Positions 41,996-51,190 of a DNA stretch of 64,000 nucleotides are shown here, one piece after another. This DNA comes from Rhodospirillales bacterium (GTDB taxonomy: Bacteria; Pseudomonadota; Alphaproteobacteria; Micavibrionales; Micavibrionaceae), in the NCBI GenBank assembly GCA_023898785.1, contig CP060239.1, positions 1,674,001 to 1,738,000 of the forward strand. The letters are read 5' to 3'. A program made the translations under genes and the position numbers. A model generated the notes under the pieces. The model made no database searches. It saw only the letters and a program-made list of their open reading frames with translations, and had not been told where the DNA came from. Position 1 is the stretch's first letter. Each line of letters opens with the position of its first letter.

Positions 41996-42535
41996 ATGGT
42001 TGAAGATGATGAAGAGGATTTGTGGGATTTCGTGACGCGCGATGTAAAGCCCATTGCGCGAAATAAGCCGCTTAAGGTTGTTGTTTCGCATAAAAAATCT
42101 GCGGCCAGGCGGGTGGTTGATTCTGCGGGGCAGCGTCAGGTGGATGAATTGCCGGATCAGATTTCGGAGCGCGATCATGCGGGGGTGGGGCTGGATCGTA
42201 AAACGGCCGATAGACTGCGCAAAGGTCAAATTCCGCTTGAGGGACGGCTGGATTTGCACGGGATGAATCAGGTGCAGGCTCATAAGGCTTTGGAAGTGTT
42301 TATTATGCAGGCGCAGCGTGAAGGCAGACGCTGCGTTTTGGTGATTACGGGGAAGGGGGCCGGTGAAGACGGGCGGCGCGATCCGCTTTCATCCGGGCAG
42401 GGGGTGTTAAAACGCCGTGTGCCGCAATGGTTGGCTAGCGGGTCTTTGCAAGGATACGTACTTAAAAGCGTACCTGCGCAGGCGCGGCATGGTGGCGATG
42501 GGGCGCTGTATGTTCTTTTGAAGCGTCAGCGGTGA
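41996..42535 (+). CDS. Smr domain protein (MutS2/SmrA type)
   Basis: A 179-residue protein with the Smr nuclease-like domain in its C-terminal half. The start at 41996 (MVEDDEEDLWDFV) is preferred, since upstream residues overlap the divergent gene. Domain motifs are RLDLHGMNQVQAHKALEVFI and LVITGKGAGEDGR (about 80-130), followed by LKRRVPQWL and the ARHGGDGALYVLLKR closing. Smr proteins act in DNA or mRNA cleavage; the target is unknown. The ribosome site is weak. Confidence 0.85.
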   Translation: MVEDDEEDLWDFVTRDVKPIARNKPLKVVVSHKKSAARRVVDSAGQRQVDELPDQISERDHAGVGLDRKTADRLRKGQIPLEGRLDLHGMNQVQAHKALEVFIMQAQREGRRCVLVITGKGAGEDGRRDPLSSGQGVLKRRVPQWLASGSLQGYVLKSVPAQARHGGDGALYVLLKRQR

Positions 42536-42539
42536 GCTT

Positions 42540-43607
42540 TCATTTCGTGCCAATAATAACGCCGTGATTTCTGGGCAGTTCATAGCTTTGAATATCCTGG
42601 AAACCGGCATCTTTCATCCAGTCTTCATATTCCTGCCACGTATAGAGCATCCCTTCGCCTGTCGCGATTGTCAGGAAGTAGGGCGAGCCGATAGAAGCGA
42701 ATAACGGTCCCTGGCGATCATTATCCTGCATTTGGTTGAAAATCATAACCTTTCCACCGTCATCAAGCGCGTCGTAGGCTTTTTGGAACAATGTGCGGTC
42801 TTTCTCCTCCGACCATATCGTCATGAAATGGGAGAACAGGAAACAATCGGCGCCTTCAGGAAACGCGTCTTGAAAACAATCTCCTGAAATTGCCTCAATA
42901 CGGTTACTGTATCCTTTATCCTTTAGATTCTTTTCTGTGATCGGGCAAACAGAAGACAAATCAAAAACCGCCCCGCGGATGTGCGGGAAACTATCGGCGA
43001 TTTGCATCAGGTTGGTTCCGTCGCCGCCGCCGACATCCACAAGGTAACCGATATTGGAAAAATCTACATGTTGGACAAGATCGGCGTTTGCCTGTACGGA
43101 GATTTGATGCATCGCGTCCTGGAAAATCTGGTTTTTCTCCTCGACATGCGCAAGGCGCTCATACAGCGTTTTTTCGTTTCCTTTAAAAACCTCGAGTCCC
43201 AAATTCTTATTGGCCTTAATGGACTCATAAAAATAAAACATGCCCTGATAAACAATTTCGTGTTCCCATTCAATAATCTTATTCAGGTTCCGTGGGGATT
43301 TTTTGCATAAAAGCTCGTCGGAAATAGCCATATTGGAATATTGGTCGCCGTCTTTTTTTAGAAGCCTGATAGAGGACAGCCCCAACAACAAAATGCGCGC
43401 TGGCTTTGATTCAATGCTCAAGGCTTCGGCGATCTCTTCCTGACTCATTGGCCCTTTGTCAGCAAGCATGCTGAAAAGATCCAGCTTAATAGCCGCATAT
43501 AGCGTCTGAAAATAAATGTGTCCACCGAAAATCATTGTTAAATTGTGAAGATCTTCATCGCGCGTCTGCGCGCTGTTCGCAATCTCTTTTGTTTTGGAAA
43601 CGTTCAT
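42540..43607 (-). CDS. SAM-dependent O-methyltransferase (acetylserotonin/TcmO-like)
   Basis: A 355-residue small-molecule methyltransferase. An N-terminal winged-helix dimerisation domain (about 25-110; MSQEEIAEALSI, ILLLGLSSIRLLKKD) is followed by a Rossmann core with motif I LVDVGGGDGTNL (about 188-199). It also has SSVCPITEKN and the SHFMTIWSEEKD region, where the catalytic base usually lies. Closest in layout to plant-type and antibiotic O-methyltransferases. GGAG lies upstream, and four 18-bp tandem repeats start 16 bases before the ATG. The substrate is unknown; neighbouring genes suggest a signal or secondary metabolite. Confidence 0.85.
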   Translation of the reverse strand: MNVSKTKEIANSAQTRDEDLHNLTMIFGGHIYFQTLYAAIKLDLFSMLADKGPMSQEEIAEALSIESKPARILLLGLSSIRLLKKDGDQYSNMAISDELLCKKSPRNLNKIIEWEHEIVYQGMFYFYESIKANKNLGLEVFKGNEKTLYERLAHVEEKNQIFQDAMHQISVQANADLVQHVDFSNIGYLVDVGGGDGTNLMQIADSFPHIRGAVFDLSSVCPITEKNLKDKGYSNRIEAISGDCFQDAFPEGADCFLFSHFMTIWSEEKDRTLFQKAYDALDDGGKVMIFNQMQDNDRQGPLFASIGSPYFLTIATGEGMLYTWQEYEDWMKDAGFQDIQSYELPRNHGVIIGTK

Positions 43608-43622
43608 AAAAAAACTCCATAT

Positions 43623-43694
43623 ACTCTACTATTACTACATACTCTACTATTACTACATACTCTACTATTACTACATACTCTACTATTACTACAC
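43623..43694. repeat. four tandem copies of an 18-bp repeat, upstream of the methyltransferase
   Basis: Unit ACTCTACTATTACTACAT, four perfect copies except the last base of the fourth. On the transcript strand each unit reads ATGTAGTAATAGTAGAGT, that is, a start codon followed at once by a stop. The array begins 16 bases before the methyltransferase ATG. It has no spacers, so it is not CRISPR. Confidence 0.95.
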
Positions 43695-43793
43695 AATCCA
43701 TATTGCATGTACCGGTAGAGCAGCGCCTTCCGGTTTTTGCTGAAGTTTCGGATTTTTGCCGAAATTTTGTAAAATGCTTACAGAAAGAAGAGA

Positions 43794-44591
43794 TTATGAG
43801 AAAGAGGAGGGAGGGGCGTCGAAAACGTGGTGAAAATGCTGGTTATATTGGGTTAGGCTGGTGAAACCGGCATCCATAGCGGCTTGCGTTACGCTTATAT
43901 CGTTTCTGATCAAGCGCATAGCTTCCCATGTTCGCAAAATATTGCGGTAGGCAATGGGCGTGATCCTGTAGAATTTCTGAAATGACCGGCTCATGGTAGA
44001 ACGCGGCAGTTTAAGCTCTTTGGCGATGTCATCAAAGCCGACATCTTCTGTATAGTACAGATCTAAAAACAACTTGGTTTTCTCTGCGGCATAGGACTGC
44101 TTCCGCCGCAGCGATATCTCTGGTCCGTTAATGCCGTTTAGAAGATTTACTACGGCGCTATAGCTTTGAATATCCTGATAACGGTCATAAGGGAAAAAAA
44201 TCGGGCGAGCCGGCAGTTCGTCATGTACATCGGCGTAGGATGTATAGGCTTCATACTCGTAAATACCCGGCTGAAAATGCCACTTGGCATGCATAAATGC
44301 CGGAATAAAGAAAAAACTGGGACTATAGACGTGAATAAATTTGTCGCCCAGCCGGCAATATACTTTGTTTTTCTCAAAGTCCGTGATCCGAAACAAAAAC
44401 CACATTTTGGAAAAAGACTGGTCATGTTGCTCCGGCTGCGCGATCACCCGCCGGTATTTTAGCCAAGACGTGACATCATCCAGTGGCGTCACGCTCATAT
44501 ATTTGCGCGATGTTTGGATAAGGGGCTTTTCCAGCGTTCGGTAGTCGAGTATGCCTGCCGCAGTGTTATAATGCCATGTCATTAGAATCAT
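43794..44591 (-). CDS. AraC-family transcriptional regulator
   Basis: A 265-residue regulator. The C-terminal double helix-turn-helix (about 165-265) shows FDDIAKELKLPRSTMSRSFQ and SVTQAAMDAGFTSLTQYNQHF. The N-terminal 160 residues are a sensor domain rich in aromatic residues (SPSFFFIPAFMHAKWHFQPG), which I cannot assign to a ligand class. The stop lies 187 bases before the methyltransferase start, just upstream of the 18-bp repeats. It probably controls that gene and perhaps itself. The start overlaps the end of the GNAT gene by 26 bases. Confidence 0.87.
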   Translation of the reverse strand: MILMTWHYNTAAGILDYRTLEKPLIQTSRKYMSVTPLDDVTSWLKYRRVIAQPEQHDQSFSKMWFLFRITDFEKNKVYCRLGDKFIHVYSPSFFFIPAFMHAKWHFQPGIYEYEAYTSYADVHDELPARPIFFPYDRYQDIQSYSAVVNLLNGINGPEISLRRKQSYAAEKTKLFLDLYYTEDVGFDDIAKELKLPRSTMSRSFQKFYRITPIAYRNILRTWEAMRLIRNDISVTQAAMDAGFTSLTQYNQHFHHVFDAPPSSFS

Positions 44592-45873
44592 ATTTCTGTA
44601 TAGGTGGCGATTCGGTCCATGTTCCTCTTTTCAATAAATCATCATAAAGAGCTTTAAGGTATGGAGTGTTTTTAGCCGTTTCAACCGTTTCAACGGGCAA
44701 AGCCTGTCTATTTATATAAATTTTTTCCGTATCGATATCCCAAAGCGTCTGAACGCCGTTTCCGGCGGCGTTCAGAAACAAAACAGCCAGCAAGCGGTTA
44801 TTATCATTCGCATCTCGTAGAGCGAAGGCTTCTATTTTGCCGTTCCGATTTTGCAATTTATGCACGGACGTCTCATCGGTCAGCATATGTTCCGTTTGTT
44901 TTAAACGTTCATTGGTCCATGCGGCGCATAGAGAATTGCCGAAATTTAGATACTCAAACAATGGCTCTGAGTTGAAACAGGACATTTGTTCGAAAATTTC
45001 GGGACGGTTTTTACGTATATCTTGATAACAACCCCACACATTGTAGACGGCGAATCTCTTCCGGCCTAAATATTCAAATGTCTCTCCCTGGCTTTCGGGA
45101 TGCTGGTTCATACGTTTCCGCATTTTGATGAGGGCAGGCTCCACAACAGAGTGCTCCAAACACGCGCCCGGATAGGTTGGCAAGGCAACGCGGTGCATAT
45201 CGAGGGTTAAACGGATGGCTGCGGCGAGTATAAATTCGGTTGGGGAAATGCCGGAGGGATAGCCTGTTTCCACGCGCCGCTGTTTCGAAATGTGAAGCCG
45301 TGAGAATTCGACAATGAAGGGGTTAGTTCGAGAGGATAGAGATCTGTCACCTGCATTTTTTATCCATGAGGCGAGAGGATCAGGATCACGCTGGTTAGTA
45401 TAGGTCGGCGCGGTGGGGAGATCCTCCGGTCTGTTTTTTTTCGTAACATTATGCGCATGAAGCAGCTGGCCGGAATATGAAGGAATTATGCGAAGAGTTC
45501 CCAACCCTTTAATCTCCGATGGCGGTTTTTTGAATTCAGTCTCCGGAACATATATAAAGCACAAAGAAGTTTTGTCATAGCGGTCAATTTCCTGATCGTC
45601 TAGGCGGATACAGCCATCGGGCCTTTCTTCATGTACTGCTTGGTGCGCATTGGCTTCTTTTCCCTTGCGTTTTTGCGATAAGACCATACTGCGAATGTGG
45701 TGAGTATCTTGCCTTAATTGAGAGCAAGGATTTGCCAGCAGAAGACGACCGTGGGCGTGACGTGCAACGGTTAGCTCTTGAAATTCGTTGTCCCGGACAT
45801 CACTGGGACGAAAGTCTTGCGAATAGTCACGCGATAAAGATTGCATTGAAGCTTGTTCGGTAGTTGTTTTCAT
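44566..45873 (-). CDS. GNAT-fold protein resembling acyl-homoserine-lactone synthase
   Basis: A 435-residue protein. Its central part (about 90-290) follows the layout of LuxI-type and PEP-CTERM-associated acyltransferases. RLDDQEIDRYD recalls the LuxI ExDxYD block, KGLGTLRIIPS the strand of GCxRLLPT, and FIVEFSRLHISKQRR the WExSRxxV segment. It then has VVEPALIKMRKRMN and YLGRKRFAVYN. It is longer than LuxI at both ends. It could use an acyl carrier and SAM or another acceptor. It lies between an M23 peptidase gene and an AraC gene, with no LuxR in sight. The assignment is by eye. Confidence 0.5.
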   Translation of the reverse strand: MKTTTEQASMQSLSRDYSQDFRPSDVRDNEFQELTVARHAHGRLLLANPCSQLRQDTHHIRSMVLSQKRKGKEANAHQAVHEERPDGCIRLDDQEIDRYDKTSLCFIYVPETEFKKPPSEIKGLGTLRIIPSYSGQLLHAHNVTKKNRPEDLPTAPTYTNQRDPDPLASWIKNAGDRSLSSRTNPFIVEFSRLHISKQRRVETGYPSGISPTEFILAAAIRLTLDMHRVALPTYPGACLEHSVVEPALIKMRKRMNQHPESQGETFEYLGRKRFAVYNVWGCYQDIRKNRPEIFEQMSCFNSEPLFEYLNFGNSLCAAWTNERLKQTEHMLTDETSVHKLQNRNGKIEAFALRDANDNNRLLAVLFLNAAGNGVQTLWDIDTEKIYINRQALPVETVETAKNTPYLKALYDDLLKRGTWTESPPIQKYDSNDMAL

Positions 45874-45881
45874 TTTCTCTT

Positions 45882-46865
45882 TTATTTAATTGTTGTTTTA
45901 AAATCTTGCGTGTAGGTTTCGTAACCTTCGGTTTTGAGCGTGGCGGTAGCGGTGTATGTGCCCGGTTTCAGGCTGTGGTCCTTGAGCTTTCTGCCTGTGT
46001 AGTAATGTTGGCGGGCACGGTTTGTGTCTTGCGTTATTTCACGGTGGATGAAGGTTTTTCCATCGGGGTCCAAGACTTTGAGCGTGATTTGATCACCTTT
46101 TTGCATTTGATACAGACTGATCCAAAAGACAAAGGCTTTGCTGGTCAGGGTTGGTTCTTGTGGCCGGGTTCCGGTTTCATTGAGGGTTTTGAAATCGGGT
46201 ACATTTTCTGCAAAACCACCGTTGAATAAGGCGTATGGTGCGTATGGGATTTCCTTGTTCCACAGGCTTTGTTTAAATTTGCCGCAGCCATCTTCTTTGG
46301 TCATGCCGGTGAAGGGGTCGATATGGCTGCCTTCCCAGATTACGGTGAAGTGTAGATGCGGGAATTCTGCAAATCCGGATTGGCCGACCTGACCGAGGGT
46401 TTCACCGGCGTTTATTTTCTGTCCGGGCGCGGCTTTTATGGAGCCGTTTTTGAGGTGACAATAGAAGGTTTGCAGACCTTGGCCATGGTCGAGAATGACG
46501 CCATTGCCGCAATCTTTATTGGCGGCGGTGATGGCATCGTATTCCTGCTTTGTTTTGGGGTTATCATTTTCACTATCACGCATGCGTAGGATGGTGCCAT
46601 CGGCGGCGGCGAGAACATTGACGCCCTTGTTCATTATAACGCGGGATTTGAGTGCGAAATCGACGCCTTTATGACCATCGTAAGTTTTAGCGGTGCATTT
46701 AAAATCTTTGACACCTTCGGTCGGGTCAACGTCAACATAGTTAGCGATCCAGCAATCTGTGCCCAGTGTGCAGTCGAGCGGGAAGCTAAATTTGGGTGTA
46801 TTTTGCGCTTTTGCGGAGCTTAAGGTCGAAGCCAGAATGGCGCATATTATGAGGAGTTTTTGCAT
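45882..46865 (-). CDS. M23 family metallopeptidase (LytM-type)
   Basis: A 327-residue exported protein (signal peptide about 1-20). The zinc site is YDGHKGVDFAL (H and D) and PHLHFTV (HxH), with GNGVILDHGQG and TFYCHLK between. This is the full set for an active endopeptidase of peptidoglycan. The C-terminal 100 residues form a separate beta-rich domain. The stop is 8 bases from the GNAT gene start, so the two are likely co-transcribed, which makes it part of the unusual cluster or an independent cell-wall gene. Confidence 0.9.
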   Translation of the reverse strand: MQKLLIICAILASTLSSAKAQNTPKFSFPLDCTLGTDCWIANYVDVDPTEGVKDFKCTAKTYDGHKGVDFALKSRVIMNKGVNVLAAADGTILRMRDSENDNPKTKQEYDAITAANKDCGNGVILDHGQGLQTFYCHLKNGSIKAAPGQKINAGETLGQVGQSGFAEFPHLHFTVIWEGSHIDPFTGMTKEDGCGKFKQSLWNKEIPYAPYALFNGGFAENVPDFKTLNETGTRPQEPTLTSKAFVFWISLYQMQKGDQITLKVLDPDGKTFIHREITQDTNRARQHYYTGRKLKDHSLKPGTYTATATLKTEGYETYTQDFKTTIK

Positions 46866-46975
46866 GGCTTTACCTTAAGCGTGCGCGTTCATAAAAAGCC
46901 AGCTTAAAATATTTTACATAGTCTTTTATTTGTGGTAGAAAGTTCTGGATTTTTATTTGATGTATGTGAGCTGTT

Positions 46976-47569
46976 ATGGGTAAAACTGCGCTTTTCTTTG
47001 AGGCTGCTCTGGCGCGTAAAGCGCCGGTGATGCTGACTTTGCCGGGCGATCTTTCCATGTTTTTTGGTAAAATGGCGAAGAAGGGTTTTAAACATTCGGA
47101 AATTCCGCAAACACAAAAATGGATTAATGTGCGCTATCGTTTTCAGGCGACTAAAGATAAGGCTTATGGCCGGTCTGTTTATTGCTTCTTGGAGCCTGTG
47201 AGCTTGCTTGCTTTCGAGAATGCGGCGCGCGGGGCGTTAGGAGTTGGTTCGCGGTTATTTGTGTCTTTTGCCGATCATTATATCCCGTTTGGTGATTTTA
47301 AAATGCGGAGCCAATCTTTGGAGCAGGTAGAGGTTGGTTTGGCTGAAAATGATCCCAAAATAGTTTTGTATCAGCATGGTGATTATCGGATTGGCATGCC
47401 GCGTTTGAGAAAAGATGATATGCGGCGCTCTGTTCCTTTTATTCCCTACATTCAGGAGGAGCAAGGCAGCGTTGAATGGTTGCCGATTACAGAGATTTTG
47501 GGAGAAGAACAGGTTGCCCCGTCGGTAGATTCAACGGGTCGCTTTGAACCACAAAGGGTGGCTTTTTAA
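46976..47569 (+). CDS. hypothetical protein
   Basis: A 197-residue soluble protein with no signal peptide. It begins MGKTALFFEAALARKAPVML, which is not a standard P-loop. The middle is rich in aromatic residues (KWINVRYRFQATKDKAYGR, RLFVSFADHYIPFGDF). The GVGSRLFVSFAD block and DPKIVLYQHGDYRIGM are possible domain landmarks that I cannot assign. It converges with hslU, overlapping by 4 bases. Confidence 0.65.
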   Translation: MGKTALFFEAALARKAPVMLTLPGDLSMFFGKMAKKGFKHSEIPQTQKWINVRYRFQATKDKAYGRSVYCFLEPVSLLAFENAARGALGVGSRLFVSFADHYIPFGDFKMRSQSLEQVEVGLAENDPKIVLYQHGDYRIGMPRLRKDDMRRSVPFIPYIQEEQGSVEWLPITEILGEEQVAPSVDSTGRFEPQRVAF

Positions 47570-48909
47570 AGAATAAACTTGCTGAGATCTGCAGATTTGA
47601 CAAGTTCTTCGACGGTTTTGCGGACATAGTCGGCGGTGATGGTGATGGTTTCGCCGCCGCGATCGCTGGCTGTAAAGCTGATGTCTTCGAGCAGCTTTTC
47701 CATGACGGTATGCAGGCGGCGTGCGCCGATATTTTCGACGTTTTCATTGACCTCAAATGACAGGCGAGAAATTTCGTTGATGGCTTCGTCTTCGAATTCC
47801 AGCGTAACTTTTTCCGTGCCGATCAGAGCGACATATTGTGTTATCAAGCTGGCCTCGGTGTCTTTGAGGATGCGTTTGAAATCGTCTTGCGTGAGGGCGC
47901 GTAGTTCAACGCGGATCGGCAAGCGGCCTTGAAGTTCGGCCAGGAGGTCTGAAGGCTTGGCGTAGTGGAATGCGCCGGAGGAGATGAACAGGATGTGGTC
48001 AGTTTTGACGGGGCCGTATTTGGTGGTGACGGTGGTGCCTTCTATTAAGGGGAGCAGATCGCGCTGGACGCCTTCACGGCTGACGTCACCGCCGTGGACA
48101 TCCTGACGGGCAGCGATTTTGTCGATTTCATCGAGGAAGACAATGCCGTTTTGTTCAGCGAGTTCGATGGCTTGCGCGGTGATCTTGTCTTCATCAAGGA
48201 GTTTGTCGGATTCTTCGCGCATCAAAATTTCGTGGCTTTCATCGACACGCATTTTCTTTTTCTTCGTGCGCTCGAAGGCTTTGCCAAACAGGTCGGACAT
48301 ATTGATCATGCTCATCGAGGCGCCGGGCATGCCTGGGATATCCATCATGCCGCCCATGGGGCTAGCATTGTCGATCACTTCGATTTCGATTTCGCGTTCA
48401 TCGAGTTCACCATTGCGGAGTTTGTCGCGGAAGGAATTTCGAGTGCCTTCCCCGGCAGTTGGGCCGACAAGGGCGTCGAGGACGCGCTCTTCGGCGTAAA
48501 TTTCGGCCTGGGCTTGAACCGTTTTGCGCAACGAGTCGCGGGTCATGTGGATGGCGTTTTCAACCAGATCGCGAATGATTTGCTCCACGTCCTTGCCGAC
48601 ATAGCCGACCTCGGTGAATTTGGTGGCTTCGACCTTGACGAACGGGGCTTGGGCGAGCTTGGCGAGGCGCCGTGCAATTTCGGTTTTGCCGACACCGGTC
48701 GGGCCGATCATCAGGATGTTTTTTGGGTAGACTTCTTCCTGCAGGGCTGGCTCAAGCTGTCTTCTGCGCCAGCGATTGCGCAGGGCGATCGCCACGGCCT
48801 TTTTGGCATCACTCTGGCCGATGATAAAGCGGTCCAGCTCGCTGACAATTTCGCGGGGGGAAAAGGCCGGGATTTCTATCGCGTCTGTTTTTTCAGATTT
48901 TAAAGCCAT
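47566..48909 (-). CDS. hslU: ATP-dependent protease ATPase subunit HslU
   Basis: AAA+ unfoldase of the HslUV protease; 447 residues from the ATG at 48909, a start that fits the family better than the frame 11 codons longer. The opening is FSPREIVSELDRFIIGQ, the P-loop GPTGVGKTEIARRLA, Walker B GIVFLDEID. The C-terminus ends SADLSKFIL, which inserts into HslV. The I-domain (about 110-250) contains the typical acidic and methionine-rich loop. The stop is shared with a converging gene. hslV is 4 bases upstream. Confidence 0.96.
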   Translation of the reverse strand: MALKSEKTDAIEIPAFSPREIVSELDRFIIGQSDAKKAVAIALRNRWRRRQLEPALQEEVYPKNILMIGPTGVGKTEIARRLAKLAQAPFVKVEATKFTEVGYVGKDVEQIIRDLVENAIHMTRDSLRKTVQAQAEIYAEERVLDALVGPTAGEGTRNSFRDKLRNGELDEREIEIEVIDNASPMGGMMDIPGMPGASMSMINMSDLFGKAFERTKKKKMRVDESHEILMREESDKLLDEDKITAQAIELAEQNGIVFLDEIDKIAARQDVHGGDVSREGVQRDLLPLIEGTTVTTKYGPVKTDHILFISSGAFHYAKPSDLLAELQGRLPIRVELRALTQDDFKRILKDTEASLITQYVALIGTEKVTLEFEDEAINEISRLSFEVNENVENIGARRLHTVMEKLLEDISFTASDRGGETITITADYVRKTVEELVKSADLSKFIL

Positions 48910-48913
48910 GGTT

Positions 48914-49477
48914 TTAAAGTTCTTCCACCACGATATTCTCATTCGTATAAACGCAGATATCGGCGGCGATTTGCATGGATTTGCGCACGATTTGCTCGGC
49001 GTTTAACTTTTGGTCATAGAGCGCGCGGGCGGCGGCGAGGGCGTAGTTGCCGCCTGAGCCGATGCCGATAATCCCGTCTTGCGGCTCTACGACATCGCCA
49101 TTTCCCGTCAGGATGAGCGAGGTATCTTTGTCAGCCACGGCCATGAGCGCTTCGAGTCGCCGCAAATATTTATCGGTGCGCCAGTCTTTGGCCAGTTCTA
49201 CACAAGCGCGGGTGAGCTGGCCGGGATGAGCTTCGAGCTTGGCTTCTAATCGCTCAAACAAGGTGAAGGCGTCGGCGGTGGAGCCAGCAAATCCGGCGAT
49301 AATGTTATCATCACGCCCTAAACGGCGTACCTTGCGAGCATTGTTTTTTAAGACTGTAGAGCCCATGGAAACCTGGCCGTCACCGGCGATGACGACTTTT
49401 CCGTCTTTACGGACCGAGAGGATGGTGGTGCCGCGCCAGCTTTGTGCGTTTGCGTAGTTTTGATGTTCATTATTCAT
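48914..49477 (-). CDS. hslV: ATP-dependent protease proteolytic subunit HslV
   Basis: Threonine peptidase that forms the double-hexamer core of HslUV; 187 residues. The proposed catalytic N-terminal threonine after processing is T17 in RGTTILSVRK; the preceding 16 residues form a leader like that of other alphaproteobacterial HslV. VVIAGDGQVSMG and the IGSGGNYALAAARAL block are conserved. It precedes hslU by 4 bases. Confidence 0.95.
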   Translation of the reverse strand: MNNEHQNYANAQSWRGTTILSVRKDGKVVIAGDGQVSMGSTVLKNNARKVRRLGRDDNIIAGFAGSTADAFTLFERLEAKLEAHPGQLTRACVELAKDWRTDKYLRRLEALMAVADKDTSLILTGNGDVVEPQDGIIGIGSGGNYALAAARALYDQKLNAEQIVRKSMQIAADICVYTNENIVVEEL

Positions 49478-49884
49478 AGGCCCATGATATGGGCAAAAGC
49501 GCGGAGTATGTCAACCATATGGAGAAAATCGATGTTTTTTTTAAAAAAATGCAAAAAAGTTTTTTACATCTTATGAGTGTATTATCTTTCAAAATCAAAC
49601 TAAAATTCAATTGTAATATCTATAAAGCGCAAAAACGGGTGTGAAGTCGATACAATTTTATTAAAATTTTATATTTTCCATAACTTTTAATTAAGACTTA
49701 TACTTTAGCTTAGGGATGCGCAAGAAAAAAAGCCATAAAGGCGGTGCGCGTCAACCCTTATTGATAAAACAATAAAAACAGGGGCGGACAAACGGCAAAA
49801 AGCTCTGGAAAGACCTTAAAAACAGGCGAAAGGCAGGGCGGCGAGTGTGAACAGGAACGTGTGTAACAACTGGGGACGATTAAG
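49478..49884. other. intergenic region, nothing recognised
   Basis: A 407-base gap between divergent genes. It is AT-rich on the hslV side (poly-T and poly-A runs near 49530-49570) and GC-richer from 49720. I see no repeat, RNA or credible frame. It must carry the hslV promoter and a promoter for the downstream gene. Confidence 0.4.
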
Positions 49885-50685
49885 ATGGCCATTACAAGGT
49901 CACAGTTTCGGGAAAATGGAAGCGATTTGACTACGCGCGCGGAGGAATCCTTACGCGCGAATTTTGCTACGCAGGCGGATCCGATCGAGGAAGCGCTTGG
50001 CCTGGGCGGTGAATTTGAGAAAGCCTCCAGGCAAAATTTTTATGCGTCGGGCAGTGAAGAGAGCTTTAAACTTCACCAAGATGAAATTGCTGTCGGGCAG
50101 GGGCAGTTGGAGCGCGGGCAGGTTAATGCTCAGATCAATGAAGCGCGCGCAGGCATTGAAGCGCTCCGCGCTGCGCAGGACGAAAAATCTGCGCAGCGCC
50201 ACGGGGATATTATGTTGCTGATGTTGTTGGATCAGCTTCATGCAATGGAAGATGCGTTGGCTGAACAATATGGCGAAAGCTTCGCGGAAGATTTGCTTTC
50301 TGATTTGCAGGAGCAAGGGCTGGTTGATCAGGATGAATATGATCGCATTATGGGGATTCATGATCAGGATGAGCGCAGGCAGGCAATTGCGAAACTGATT
50401 CAGGAAAAACTCGATAGTGGTGAGCTTCAATCGTCTAATTTGCAGGGGCACCCGTGGGCACAGGAGTGGTTGCAACAGCATAATAAAGTTCAACAGCAAA
50501 TTCAGGCGGTTGCTGAGAATGCTGTTGAAACTGGTCGGAGCTTGGAGAGTTTAGATAAAAGGGTCATTAATCGCGCCGAAGAGATTAAAGCGCAGCAGGG
50601 CATTGAAATCGACAGGCCTACTGTAGAACAGAAGCTACAATTCGCAGAAGCCAATAGCTCTCCAGATGATGGTTTTGGTTATTAA
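49885..50685 (+). CDS. hypothetical coiled-coil protein
   Basis: A 266-residue, highly charged and glutamine-rich protein that is likely to be helical throughout. Stretches such as LERGQVNAQINEARAGIEAL, ALAEQYGESFAEDLLSDLQE and HNKVQQQIQAVAENAVETG have heptad character. It has no cysteine and no signal peptide. I do not recognise a domain. The stop is 7 bases from a converging gene. Confidence 0.6.
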   Translation: MAITRSQFRENGSDLTTRAEESLRANFATQADPIEEALGLGGEFEKASRQNFYASGSEESFKLHQDEIAVGQGQLERGQVNAQINEARAGIEALRAAQDEKSAQRHGDIMLLMLLDQLHAMEDALAEQYGESFAEDLLSDLQEQGLVDQDEYDRIMGIHDQDERRQAIAKLIQEKLDSGELQSSNLQGHPWAQEWLQQHNKVQQQIQAVAENAVETGRSLESLDKRVINRAEEIKAQQGIEIDRPTVEQKLQFAEANSSPDDGFGY

Positions 50686-50692
50686 TTATTCG

Positions 50693-51190
50693 TTACTGGC
50701 CTGCTAGGCGCGGCGTATTAACTGTTCCTGCTAGCATTTGTTTAGACACAATAGCTTCTGCATGTGCTGTTCTTAAAATTTCTGGATTGTCTCTTAATTC
50801 CTGAATACCGAAAGACGTTTTACCATTAAACTTCACAGGGTTCCCTGCCACATACAAAGAAAATTCAGTTCCATAGTTAGACGCCATAGAATTATTTAAA
50901 AAACAATCTGCACCGATTCCTTTCTTTCGGAAAACTTTTGTTAAATTTTCAGGGCTATTACGCATGTCTCCGCCAGGTAAGGTTGCAATTGAGATAACGC
51001 CAGGGTTAGAGCGTGAGTGTCTGTCTGCTGTTGCGTCCGCACTCAATGTAATTCCATTGATCTGCGTCAAAGGTAAACATATGTCGTTTTCAGCATTTGC
51101 TGGTGAAACGCTCAGTGCTAATGCGATCGTACCGCCAGCACCTAGAACTGATTTGCGGAACGTTTCTTTGTTGAATTTAGGTAAAGCCAT
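50693..51190 (-). CDS. hypothetical exported protein
   Basis: A 165-residue protein with a Tat-free type I signal peptide (about 1-33, SVLGAGGTIALALSVSPANA). The mature protein has two cysteines (ENDICLPL, IGADCFLNN), which may form a disulfide. No domain is recognised. The start overlaps no other gene; GGAGGC lies upstream. Function unknown. Confidence 0.65.
   Translation of the reverse strand: MALPKFNKETFRKSVLGAGGTIALALSVSPANAENDICLPLTQINGITLSADATADRHSRSNPGVISIATLPGGDMRNSPENLTKVFRKKGIGADCFLNNSMASNYGTEFSLYVAGNPVKFNGKTSFGIQELRDNPEILRTAHAEAIVSKQMLAGTVNTPRLAGQ

Noticed and set aside
43623..43694. CRISPR array
   Set aside because: Units are contiguous, with no spacers; no cas genes in the window.
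48094..48903. 269-codon open frame opposite hslU
   Set aside because: Shadow of HslU; composition (repeated F/D/H) is a mirror of conserved coding sequence.
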